DNA of 64,000 nt from Poecilobothrus nobilitatus (lineage: Eukaryota; Arthropoda; Insecta; Diptera; Dolichopodidae): positions 212,400,965-212,464,964 of the forward strand of contig OX352774.1 of the NCBI GenBank assembly GCA_947095535.1. The letters are read 5' to 3'. Within the stretch, counting starts at the first letter, position 1, and each line of letters starts with the position of its first letter. Shown here one piece after another: positions 50,131 to 62,865 of the stretch. The notes beneath the pieces are model-generated. The model had not been told where the DNA came from. It did not search any database and worked only from the letters and a program-made list of their open reading frames with translations. The translations under genes were made by a program, and so were the position numbers.

Positions 50131-52484
50131 AAATTCTGTTTTTGTACTTTATTCTCTAAATCTCTAGTATTAAATATTTTGTAAATTTAAAAACGTCTGT
50201 TAAAAAACAGAAATATGTAAAAGTCAAAGTAAATTTGGCTGATTTAGATATCAAAGATCTAATTAGCTTATTTTCATGTCAACTGTTATTTGTTTACTTT
50301 ATTTCAGTTCTAAAATTAGAATTTTTTTGAAAAGCTAATTACTTTTTTTTAGTATTAAGTTTCAAGTATCTTTTGAGAACTAAAAAATAAAAATAATGTC
50401 TTTTTTACACTTTCCATTTTTTAACGTTTCAAGGTTTATGTTTATCAATCTTATCTCTCTTATGAAATAAACTTATCCCAAGTATAAGAAAATACATAAT
50501 AAGTTTTAACACTTAGTGAATTTTAACATTCGATTTTACTATTCCAATTTATAATTATTTAAAATCATTTTTTTTTCTATTATGTTATTAACGGCATATT
50601 TGACATATTTTTTCAATATTTTTATTATTATTATTAATAATTTGTTTTTTTTTTCACTTTTATATTTTTTTCTATTGTTTACTATACAAATTGACATAAC
50701 AAATTTGTCAAAAAACAATTTTAAACGTCAACGCTTAACCAATAAACACAAAATAGCGTAACACAATAACAAAATGTCACATAATAATAATTATAATATT
50801 AAATTTCCATTTCCATTTATAAAAACAATAAAAAAACATAATTGGAACATACAATATAATTATTTAAATAACAAAAAAAAAAAAAGAAAAAAAACATATA
50901 TATTTAAAATAGTAAAACCAACACAATAAACTCGAGCTACTACTGAAATACTAAAAGAAAATAAATTTAAATCAAAATTAAATTTGTTTTTTTTTTTTAA
51001 TTCTTTTGACGCAAATTTTGACTTGTTTTTGATTATTTTTATATTTTTTAATCTCTTTAAAATATTTTTTAAACAAAAGACTTAACCATTAAAAAACAAA
51101 AAAAAAAACAAAAGATAAAAAACCGAAAAAAAAACTCATAAATTTATTGTTATATGTATATTATTTTTTTATTCATATTGCCATAATTTTTATTGGGAGA
51201 TGATAAATTTTATTAAAACGAGACTCGACCTCGAAAAGATGAAAAAAAAAAATTAATAAAAAAAAAATAGATACGATCAAAATTTAAATTAAAAACCAAA
51301 AAAAAAAACAAAACTCGAATTCATTCACTCTTCAACAATAATAATTTAATAAAACATCAAATAAAACAGCCTACAATGAATTCATCTGACAATTCAGTTG
51401 TTTCAGAAATTAGAAAAGTTTAAAAAATCAATAAAGAAAGTATTATAATATTTGGAAGAAACTATAGGATATTCTCGGTGACAGCTCAAAATGTTGCGGC
51501 AAAAATATAGCATTGAAAGAATGTCTCGAAGAGAGATTTTGGAGTTGGATTTAAAATCAGGGTTATACGCTCTTTACAGAATATTTGAGGAATATTAGAG
51601 TTGAATTCAAAATCAGAGTATTTCCTTTTTCCTAAATATTTCCAATTAAATTTAAAATAATTTATCGCTACATTTTGTCCGGCAATATTTTTTCAATGTA
51701 ATATTTTAGTCACGACATTTTAGTTTCCTACCTTTTTACTTGCGACATTATGACCCGCAATTAGAATATTCAAACTTAAAATGTAGAGTAATGTTTTTTT
51801 TTATTAATAGAGAGGTTTGAGTTAGAATCAACTTGTATATTATGTTTTATTAGATTCGATAAAACGGTGGCCCTTAAACGAGAAAGATCTTGAAAATATA
51901 TGATGATGATACTGTTTTTGTTTTCTATACACTTTGAAAAAAAATGCATTTTTTATTATCTTTCTAAACTAAAAACATCAACTTCCATAGGATTCGGTAA
52001 CATGTCAAATCATAATGTTCATATAAAGCTGTTAGGGATTTAAATAATTTATTTTCTAATGAATTTTACTTTTTAAAACATCATAATTTTGCTTAAATTA
52101 AGGTTACATTCACATAGGATGCATGGCTCTGAATACAAGATTTTGATTGGTTGAAAATATATATTGTATTCATGGCATGTTGTCCCTTTGGCACATTGTA
52201 AGATGCAAAACAATAAGTATATTATTCAAACGTCAAAACGTCAAGTAATATATTTATTTTTAAAATAATATACTTTTTAATTTTGTGTGTTTGTTTAGAA
52301 ATGAAAAAACAATACAATATTTATTTATTTATTCATTTATATTAATATTAGATACATAAATATAAAGCAATATTATTGAACCATCGGATACCAAGGCCAT
52401 TATAGGTTTTTATAGTATTATTAAATTATATGCTAATATTATTTATTTTGTTTATATTATATACTATGTATTTACATTATATTT

Positions 52485-52584
52485 GGCCGTAAGGGAAAAA
52501 ACACTTACGACGTGTGCAGGGATCGAACCCACACTCCTTCGGTTAATACGCCACACGCCTACCCACTAGGTTACCGAAGCCCCA
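52485..52584 (-). mobile_element. tRNA-derived SINE, copy 5, 3'-truncated
   Basis: The head GGGGCTTCGGTAACCTAGTG is followed by GGTAGGCGTG and the B-box-like GGTTCGATCCC, reading leftwards. It ends just after the CGTCGTAAG part of the body. The family 3' body and A-tail are missing. Anticodon-loop sequence differs from the other copies, so it may be a different subfamily. Confidence 0.75.
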
Positions 52585-54306
52585 CAATACAATAAATCGC
52601 CTTGTAATAATTTCAAAACTATAAAAAAAAAAAAAGAATTCACCAGGCAAAATATGTCAAAATAAAAATTTGTCGCTTACGTGCAGTCTATGAACGAGCA
52701 GATGCATGTTGATTGTTGAATGAAAAATATTCGTTAATATTTCCGAAGAGTACTCGAAATCTAACCGAAATATGTTTGTGAACATACCATAAAACTTATA
52801 AAAAACAAAAGACTGCGTGCCATGAATAGAGAATCCAAAAAAAATGCTTTGTTAAATTGCTTGAAGTAAAAAAAAAATTTACAGATTAGGTAGCAGCTAT
52901 AGGTATACAATTCAAAATATAAATAAATATTAAAAAAAAACTTATTGACATTAAAATTTTGCTATTTTCGAAGAAGCTCTCTTAAGAAATTATTTTAAAA
53001 ACGATGACCACTTAGGCAATTATATATAATATCTACTCTCAAAGTTTCTCAACTAAGTAAAAGATAGTAACTACGTCATACTTTAAACTTAATTTGATAT
53101 TTTGCTTAAAAAATATGTTCTTATATTTCATCACAAGCACTTATTAGCACAAAATAGGTTCTCTAAATAAAAGTTCTAAAAATTTACAATTAGAAAATCT
53201 ACAAGACATGCTTTTTAAGTGTTTATAAAAATCATAGTAAGAGACTACAGGATGTGTTCAGTTTCATTTTTAAAAGGGTTATAAAAATAATCGTTTCGAA
53301 TATTAAATATTATTTTAAACTTTATAATATAACTCAAATATTTATCTAGTATATTTTTTTTTATCAATAAAACAGCGCGTATTAAAAGCGTTTAAAAAAA
53401 CGCGTATTTCTTTAAAATGTGTTGAAAATTTGAATGAAAATTAATGTGATCAGACCAAAAAATAGCAAAAATAAAAACAAAATAAAAACAAGAATAGTTT
53501 TTAAATTACTGGTATATATGACCTATGTTCGTCATAACTATTAATTTATTTATAATGGATATAAAGTAGTTATAATCAAACATTTGTTTTGTTCCAAATT
53601 TTTGTTTTTTTTTTTTTTTGTTATCCATTATAAAAATTAGCTGTCAATAAATTATGATTAAAATTGTGATTTTATTCAACTTTTTTTTATGAATTTTTGT
53701 TTTTTTTTCGGTTTTTTTTTTGTTGAGCGTTTTTTAATGTTATTTTTTAATAAAGAGTTTCAGTTTTATTTTCGAATTTATTAAGAAATATTTCTTTTTT
53801 TTTTTCCATATTATTAATAATTTATTTTTTTGTTTTTAGAGTTTTTGAATAAAAATTTAAATTGGTTATTTTATTTCTTCGTTTTTTTTTTTTTTATATA
53901 ATCCGATAATAATTTAATGGATTTATAAAATTGAAATAATAATCATTGCTTACGAAGAAAATCAAATTAAAAAAGTATTGTAATTCTAAAAAAATTAATT
54001 CGAAATTTGTAGTAGTTCAGACTCGGACGTTTATATTGTATCCGAATACGAAAATGTAATTTTTTTTTTTTAAATAAGCCTGTTACGATGTCAAAAATTT
54101 TCATTAAGTTTTGAAACAAAAGTGTTTTGGATAAAACAAAAGTCTTTAGAACGTGCAGTCAATAAAATTCGAACCTTTTAATTAATTTAAGAACTTTATA
54201 AACTTTTAATATTGGTTCTTAATTTGTTACACAAAAAAAAAAAAAAAAAGAATTTCGAATACGAAATTATGAAAAGATAAAAATACCGAAAACAACTCAT
54301 TGATGG

Positions 54307-54455
54307 GCCTCGGTGGTTTAGTGGGTAAAAGTCGCCGATGAAATAATTTCCCTTTACGACATTTACAGATACGCCTGAAAAGGAAAGGTTGTGTAATTTT
54401 CTTGTCAGATTTATGTAGCAGGAGAATATACTAAAAAACAATAAAAAAAAAAAAA
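54307..54455 (+). mobile_element. tRNA-derived SINE, copy 6, internal deletion, with target-site duplication
   Basis: It starts GCCTCGGTGGTTTAGTGGGT and jumps almost directly into the body (GAAATAATTTCCCTTTACGA, CCTGAAAAGGAAAGG, GTCAGATTTATGTAGCAGGA). The second half of the tRNA-like region, including the B-box, is absent. An A-rich tail follows. AACTYATTGATGG flanks it on both sides (54294-54306 and 54456-54468, one mismatch). Confidence 0.83.
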
Positions 54456-55913
54456 AAACTTATTGATGGTTTCAATTTTAAAAACTTATATCTATTCTTT
54501 CCTAGATAATTAGTAAGCATTGCTGATAACCTTTTATCATTCATCAAATAATTCTATTATTTTAAGCAGACCAGAGACGTATGCTAACCATCTGGTAAAT
54601 AATAAAAAGGTTAAAAGGTAAATGAAACTCATGTCATTTTTATAGTATTAACTGTAATTTTCGAAGAGAAGAGGGAATTTAATAAAAAATAATATTGCCC
54701 AAGTGTTTTAAGAAAACGAGAATGTCATAAGGAAAATATTCCTGATTTATAAATAAAGAAGAAAAAAAAATAGAAAAGAAAAGATTTTAATTCAAATAAA
54801 ATTTCAAAATACCGAAACTAAAAAAGAAATTTATTTGAAATTTATACGGTAGCGTTTTTTTTTTTATTTTTATACTTATGTTTTTTTTTAAAATTATGAT
54901 GAGTAATTAAAATTTATTCATAAAAACAAAAAAAAAAACAAGCAAAACAAAAAAAAAAAAACAATTAATATTTGAACAATGATGTCAGTAAGGTTATAAC
55001 TTTTAATTTTTGCATATTGTTTTTAGACCATTTTTAACGCTTTTTAATTTAAAAAAAGAAACACTTCTATTATTAATATTTTTTTTATTTTTCTTTTCTT
55101 TAATAAATAAAAAAGAAAAAAAAAATGTTTGCTTAAATGTCGTATTTTATAATGATTATTAATTATTTTTGAAATAAATTTCCTAAATAAATTAATTAAT
55201 TCTATTTAATTTTTGGTATTATTTTAATTTGTTTTATTATAATGATATTAATTTCCTGTCTGTTTAACAAGTTATAGAATAATTATAAAAAGAATGACTC
55301 AATTAAATAATGTAAATACATGATTTTTTAATAATTTTATTATAGTGCAAATTTATTAATTATAATCACCATTGTTATTTAAATAATTCCGGACATTACA
55401 GGATGTTTTAATAATAAATCAAGAATGTCATCAAATTTTTCAATAGATGAAGATGTCACAATTTTGTATCAAATAAAAAATTCTGATTATAGAAAGTTGA
55501 ATAAATACTTAATTTGATACATTATTTCCCTTTGAGGTCACTCGAAACAATAGAGATACAGTATACTTAATGATTATATCTTGTTGAGACTAATACCTAA
55601 AATTTGACTATACGAATACAACTAAGTACTTTTTTTAATAGCTTTTGTAATTAATTTTCTTTTATATTATATAAATACTTACTCAAATACTACTTCTCAG
55701 TTTATCATACTAGTTAGCTATGGGAGGAAGTGAGATTCTAGATCAAGATTAATATAAGAATAGTATATAAGATTATAAATGTTCTTATTTAAAAACGATG
55801 AGGAAAATATCTTGGCATACAACTTTTTTGATAAAATTTTAAATACCCATCTTATATAGGCACTAAATTATGGTCATTTAAAGAAATTAGTTTATGGTAG
55901 CTATTCAATCCCA

Positions 55914-56120
55914 TCAAACGAACTTGTTCAATTTTAAATCAATAATTGTATAACAATGAAATAGAAAAGCTTCATTATTTCTTGAGTTAACATGAGAATG
56001 AATGGACCGATACATAGCTAAATCGGCGAAGAATTCGATCCTGAGAAGGAATATACACATATATATATATACAAATGGATTTTATCCTTTAACTATATTT
56101 TCATTCAAGGGTAGGTATAT
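55914..56120 (-). mobile_element. Helentron-like fragment
   Basis: Contains GAATGGACCGATACATAGCT and AATCGGCGAAGAATTCGATC. Reversed, these match the GAATTCGAT...CGATTTAGCTATGT core next to the GTCC microsatellite of INE-1-like elements. A (TA)n stretch and TCAAGGGTAGGTATAT follow. AACTTGTTCAATTT at 55921-55934 is shared with the fragment at 27351. Confidence 0.5.
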
Positions 56121-58105
56121 ATTATATAATATTTATTTGATATATATGATTGTATTTTGATTGTATTTGACAATTTAATGTATTTCGAAAATAACCATTT
56201 TACTCACATTAAATATTTACACATAAAACTCTCTACTTTATTAAAGGTTTAAAATTGTTTATTCTTAATGTCCGGTTTAAACTTTTGAATTACATTTAAT
56301 TAAACAAAATGTTTAATGTTGTTCTTCGTTTTACTAAACTAAATTTATTAGTTAACTATGAGTAACTATAATTACCAAAAATTATCGAAAATTCACAAAA
56401 TTCTAAATTTTTATTAAAGATTTTTCATTTTTTTATATAAGTAAAATTTTAAAATTATCTCTTAAAAGATTTTTCTTAAAGCTGAATATTAATCGTTTAA
56501 GTTAATTGATAGTTTAAACTTCTTATATAATTTAAACTTTAACTAAAAAACGTCATTTTAATTTAAATGACAGTCTTAAAGTAAAGTTTAAACTTTATCT
56601 AATAAATTGGACATAAAACACTTATTTATACAATAATCTTACTAAACTTTAAAATTACGAAACTATTAAAATATACAAAATATTTAAAAGAAAAAAAAAA
56701 AAAAAGAAACATATTTAAATCAGTTTTAATGCTGTCATAAATATTTATTTTAATATAATTAGATTCTTTTAGGTTGAAAATGACTCAATAAATCAGTTAA
56801 AAAAAATTTATGAATCACTCTACAATATTTTTTCATGTTATTTTTGAGTAAAATTTATAACCCTTTTAAAATTATTGCTGGAATTCGTGTCCCAAATTTT
56901 AAATAAACATAATAATAACAATACTATAATTTTTGTTTTATGTTTTTTTATTTTTTTATTTTCCTGTATAGTTTATAACGTTTTTCTTTTTAATTTCATT
57001 TATTTTGTTTTTTTTTTCAGCTATAAATCTTTTCCATTTTTATTTTTACGTTTTGAAATAAAAAACGAAAACAAAATAAATGTATATTTTTTTTTTGCTT
57101 TGAAAAACAAAAGAAAATTGGAAAAATATCATTTTCTTTTCTCTTGTTTTATTAGTTTTTTTTTTTTTTGGAAATTTTACAAAAATATAATAAAATTGTT
57201 TTATTTTCCTTTTAAATATGATAATATATCAAAATAAACATGTTATTAGTGTTCATTCCTTTGATAAGAAAAATCCAACAAACTTTTCATTAAAATTAAT
57301 AAGAAACAACAAATTTTTTTTTCTATTTTATTCGTTAAATTGTTGTTTTTTGTTAGAAAAAAAAAAATCTCATAAAAGTTTTAATTTTATCTATTGACTA
57401 TTTAAAGTTTAAACATTTATTTTCTTTAATTTGTTCTAAAAAATGACTTCAAACCCAATGCTTAACTAAGCATTTTCTTTAATAAAGTTAACAAATGCCT
57501 AAAAGTATGCACGCCTCCTTTTAAATTGAATTCTTTATTTTTTTTTTTTGAATTTTTATTTAATAAAAAAAACAAAAAAAACATACTTGGGAATGTTCAT
57601 AAATTATATTAAAACGAAAGCTAGAAAAATAAAGAAAAATAAGAAAAAATGGCATTAAAACCTCATAATAGACCAATTATAATATTATAAAAATAATAGG
57701 ATTTTTATTTTAATTTTTTTTTTTTTTAATATATTATCTCCCCTTAAATTTTTTCTTTTTTAATCACCATAGTTTCCGTTCATTTTTAGTATAACAAAAA
57801 AGAAAAAAAAAAGAAAAGAGAATGTAAATTTATGGTTTTTTAGAATTTATGGCCAACAACAATAATATAATAAAAGAATGAAAACAAAAATTTAAAATTA
57901 TTATCAAAGAAAATCCATTATTTAACACACATTTTTTTTTTTTGGGGCACTCAAATTTTTATAGAAAATTAAAAAAAAAAAACTGAAACAGAATACATTT
58001 CACCAATGTCCAGTATAGTCATTTAGATTATAATCTAGGAAGTAGGTGGTAATTAACTATTAAATTTGGTTGCTTTTGGTGTATTTTATGATGACATTAT
58101 GTATC

Positions 58106-58120
58106 TATATATATATATAT
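58106..58120 (+). repeat. (TA)n microsatellite
   Basis: An uninterrupted TA run in A+T-rich upstream/intronic sequence. Confidence 0.8.
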
Positions 58121-59358
58121 GTATTAAAAACTAAAATTTAAAATTTTTGTTACAATATTTACATACAATAATGGATTTAATATTAATCTATAAATTGTAA
58201 TATTTTTATTTAATTTTATTTATAAATAAAATACATAAAATTTTAACAGATTTAATTTTCTGTTTTTTCAATAATATAAAAAAAAAAAGTGACCCCTTTC
58301 TATACATAAATTAAGCGTACATTATGAATATGGACAGTAGAGAATCAAAAATAATTCATTGTAAAAACTTTGGTTTCGAGATCGTGCGCACACATATAAT
58401 CTTACTAGTTAGATTGAAAATATCTAAAACTTTGCTTTATTTACGTAAGGTCATTTAAGAGTAAATAATATAAATAGTATATGTGTTACTTTATGTGTTA
58501 CTTTTTTTTATGTATAAAAATTATTAGAGTCGCTGAACAAAAAAACTTAAAAATAAGCAACAGTTTTATGAAATGCGAACTGTTTTTGTTCATCAATAAC
58601 TCTCTCTAAGATAATTGAGTTCTAAGCTTATGTTTTGATGATTTTGATTTTTGGATTTCTTATATCTAAAAGTAAGTAAGTATAGCAAAACTAATTTTAT
58701 ATAGTTATTATATATTGTGTTAAATTTAAACTTTCTTCTCTTAATTAGAAAGTGAATTACTTTGTGTTATTACTTAAAAAAAAATTTTAGATCTGAAGAA
58801 CGGTTGTATAAAAATTTATTGAAATAAATTAGCGTTAAGGGCTTTGGAGTATATATTTTCATATATTACTATATAAAAATAAAAATAATCAGATGTTAAT
58901 TGTTCTCTAAATTGAAATGAATGACAATTTTTCTGTCATAAAGTTTAAAAAAAATTATTGTAAAAATTTGAATTAAAATGTTCACATTAATCATTCAAAT
59001 GTTTAAATTAAGTAGGTGTTATAATTACAAATATAATTGAATTATAAACAAACTTGTTAACATCATAGAAAAGAATATTAAAAAAAACTTTGTTTTACCT
59101 ATAAGCAAAGTAAATTACGTTATCTTAAGCTCATATAATAAGATTTTAACGTTTCACAAGTTAGTAATGTTTTAAGACATTTAAACATATATAAATTATT
59201 TTATTTTCTTTTAATTTCTACTCAATATATGTTTTAATAAAATACGTTTATGATAACGCCTATAAATTTAGTATATCATAAGTAATCCAACAAATAATTA
59301 TGTTATTAGGTAAAATTAGGTAAATAAACCGATCAATTTCAGCAGTGTCGAATTACAT

Positions 59359-60005
59359 AAAACAAGGTAGAATGTAAACGAACGGTTTTTAAAGGCACAC
59401 ATTTTTATAAGACAATATAAACTGTTTAGATCTGTAACTTGCACCAAAATTTGAAAATTTTTTAGAATTTCATATATGTAATAAGAAAAATTGTGAAAAA
59501 TAAAGAGACATTTTCATCAATTTTAAGAGAATACTACATAATTAAAAAAATAACTTTAACACAATGTAAAATATAAAATTGTAGATTTAACTTTTGTCTT
59601 TTATTTTGAGAAAATTTGTACAGGTACTTTAAGTTACTGGTCTTGAAATATAGAAAAATTTCAATTGTTCAGCCCTAATTGCAATTAAACAGGTGGTGAT
59701 ACAAAAAAATTTTCTGAGTAGACTTATACTAATTCTAAAAGTTCTTAATGATCTCAAAATTTCAAGTCCCTATCTAAAAGCATGCCGGATTTATGAAAAA
59801 AGAAAAATCATGCAAAAATTTGTTTTCACATAACGGTAAATTTAAATACTAAATTTAAAAGAATTGTCTAATTTTGATATTGATTTATAAAGGTAAAAAA
59901 AAAATTCCGGTCGAATACCGTTCTTAAATTGAATAACGAACGGACAGACAAAGTGGAACTAATAGGTACATTTTTTAATTTTTTTTTTGGAAATGTGCTA
60001 AATGG
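59359..60005 (-). mobile_element. Helentron-like element, single-unit relative of the 25472 copy
   Basis: It shares the left boundary AACAAGG-x-AGAATGTAAAC with the copy at 25472. It also shares TTTTCACATAACGGTAAATT and the GGACAGACAAAGTGGAACTA block that precedes TTGGAAATGTGCTAAA. It carries only one internal unit instead of two. It is diverged and the 5' boundary is unclear. Confidence 0.65.
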
Positions 60006-61324
60006 AGAATATACTTAGTATAGTAATTATTTATTTTCTTCCGTTATCTAAGCATCAAATAAAAAAATATCCAAAAATCCAAGTTAGAATTATTCAAAAA
60101 GTTAAATTTTAATCATTATATTGTGTTAAATTTAAACAAAAATTAAAATAAAAAAAAAACCATTAAAAATGAATACGTATTTAATTTATTATATAAGAAT
60201 TTCAAATTTATTATAATTTTTCAGGTCTTAAATTAAAAATAAATCAGAAATCTGAAAAAATAAAACTTAAGACAAATTAAAATTAAATTTTTTTTTGCTA
60301 TGTAAGAATAATATAAATTATAATTAATTTCAACCATATGTTTAATTTTTAATCTTTTTGCTTTTTATATAATTAATTTAAAACAACGCCATTTAATAAA
60401 AAAAAAGAAACAAAAAGAAAAATGTTTTAACCGACATAATAGTAACAAGTATCATAAATCTTTTCTTAAATTAAATTTCAAAATTCACTTTTGATTATAC
60501 ACAAAAAATATAAAAAAAAAAGTGTAAAAAAATTTAGTGTCAGACAATAAATTTTGTAACATATCACAACATAATTAAGAAAAGATATAAATATATCTAA
60601 AACCGTTTCTTAATTATTCGTTTTTTTTTTTTTTTTTGTTGTTTTTTTTCGTATATATTTAACAACATGATAAATTTATTACAGAAAAAAAAAAAAATTA
60701 AATGAAATAAAATAGAATAAAAATTATAACAATTCTATAAAAAAAAAAAAGAAATTTTTTTTTTATTCCTACACACGATACAAATATGTAACTAGAACAT
60801 ACGACATTAAATTCGACAAAAAAAAAAAAAAATTAATAAAACTTAAAGAACAATAAAAGTAAAAACAGGGTAATGGGTTGGTATTGTTACCCAGTAAACA
60901 CAAAATCTAGTAAAAATCCATTAAAAATTAAGTCAAAATTATATGGCAAGCAGAATACATTTTTGTGTCGTCAGATTTTTCTTAATTTTACACAATCAAT
61001 TTTAATAAAATTGACGAGCTGTCGTCAAACAGTACTCCGTCAAACTCTTTAATCACAGTAAATTATAAAAACATTTTATATTTGATCCTAGAAAATATAA
61101 AACTTATATAAAACTTATAAAAAGTTTGTAGAGAATTTGTTTTTGTCAAAATTTAAAATCTAATATTTTTTCCAATTTACACCGACACGCTTTAGACATT
61201 TCATATTTTGCTCAGTTTAAACTTCTGAATTTAGTTTTTGTTTTTTTTTTTTGTATATGGAGAGTTTTTAAAATCCGCTCAGATTTCATATTTTCTAGCT
61301 TAATTCGGATTTTATGTTTTGGGT

Positions 61325-62865
61325 TTTTATACCCGTACGATAGGATCGGGTATAATAAAATTACTCCTCCGTTTGTAACACCTCGAAAAAAGCGAGCTAG
61401 ATATACCTTCAAAGGTATGGATCGGATCAGAAAAAAATTCTAAGACTTTTGAGCCATGTCCGTCCGTCCGTCCGTCCGTCCGTCCGTCCGTCAGCACGCT
61501 AACTCAAAAACTAAGAAAGCTAGAATCTTGAAATTAACACAAAATATTCTGGGAAAAATTTGTAGGTTCCCTATTTTTTTTGGTTGAGTTTGGACCAAAA
61601 CTTAGGGTAGCTCTCGAACACCTAACTTTTAGATCCCCACATTTTTTTTGCAATAGAGCTATGAAATTTTAACTACTGATAGATCACACAAAAATATTAA
61701 TTTTATTTTTAATAACTTTTTTTTGTAGCCCCACCCGTTACGGAGCTACAGCTCCCCAAAGGTTCAAAAAAGCTATATATTTAAATTGTTATATCACAAG
61801 TTGTATAAGGTATATCTTCATTTTGAAAACGCCAAACGATTACTACTTTTATCAGCTTTAAAAATATGTATACAACAAATATATATTTGTAGCATACGGT
61901 GTCTTAATTTACCGTTATGCGAAACTCAAATTTTGCAAAATCCTTTAACCCTTCTATCTTCTAAACGGTTTAAGTTGGAAACTTGAAATTTTGACAGAAG
62001 TTAGATCTTTGAAAATAAGTATGAGTCATTTCAGAAATTTTTTTTGTATCGCCCCCTGTTTAGGAGCTGTAAGGGGTCAAAAACTGAAAATTTTCTATTT
62101 TTAAACACCTGTAACTTGAACAAAATTTTTTTGAAGTAATACACAAAAATTAAAGCTTCAACATTATACTCTTATTTCTGTTAACAACTTTTTTTAATAA
62201 TATAGGGTTACTTTATAATTGACGAAAGTGTTACTTGATTTTTTCAAATTTTCTAACAAATTGCTTTAACGAATTTTTTCCATTTTGTTTTACTCGATAA
62301 TTTGAAATTGTTGAGGATATAATGCGTAGTACATAAAAATTTAAATAAATAAACAACATAACGGTTGCTTGAAGAATTTATATTTACATATCGTATATGT
62401 CACTGATGAATGAATGATAAGAGTATAGATGTATATTATATAGCGCCGTATTTAAATACATATATGTATTTTATTGTACTTATAAGAAATTATTCTGTCA
62501 ATGGAATATTTAAATATAATATAATATAATATTTAAAATTATATTTACTATTTTGTACTAAGTAAATTTAATATACATTTACCGCTTAGTATTAAATGTT
62601 ACTATAGAATATTTGAAAAAGTTTTGGATTGATAATCGTTATGTGGAAGGTTAGAATCTGCTTTAGAAGAATGTACATATAAACATATAGTTTGAATATA
62701 TGTACAACCCATAGTTCTAGAAATTATCAAATTCACCCAAATTATTTTAAAATACTAAAATATTAAAAAAATAATATTGTAAGCAGAGTGACAGGCTGTG
62801 AACATACTAACGGTTCGTACGGGTATCTAAGAGTTGACAAAGTCAACTGTATTCTTCCTCGTTTT
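61325..62865 (+). mobile_element. Near-complete INE-1/DINE-1-like non-autonomous Helentron, longer subfamily
   Basis: Perfect 11-bp subterminal inverted repeats TACCCGTACGA (61330-61340) and TCGTACGGGTA (62815-62825). The 5' block GGTATGGATCGGATCAGA matches the element at 36213. Eight GTCC units lie at 61458-61489 after GAGCCAT. The 3' hairpin AGTTGAC-AAA-GTCAACT is followed by TTCTTCCTCGTTTT. The interior (61700-62200) is homologous, in reverse, to the elements at 25472 and 59359 and differs from the interior at 36213. Confidence 0.8.

Noticed and set aside
56875..57237. 120-codon Phe/Lys/Asn-rich frame
   Set aside because: Low-complexity translation of poly-T/poly-A sequence with a CTG start; no motif and no codon bias distinct from background.
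60865..60900. Possible first exon of the elB/noc-like gene (minus strand NNTNPLP, then TGT)
   Set aside because: It has a PLP but no YLxP motif upstream, no suitable start, and stop-rich surroundings, so the resemblance is chance.
61458..61489. CRISPR-like or regulatory array of 4-bp units
   Set aside because: It is a plain GTCC microsatellite in the position expected inside an INE-1-like Helentron.
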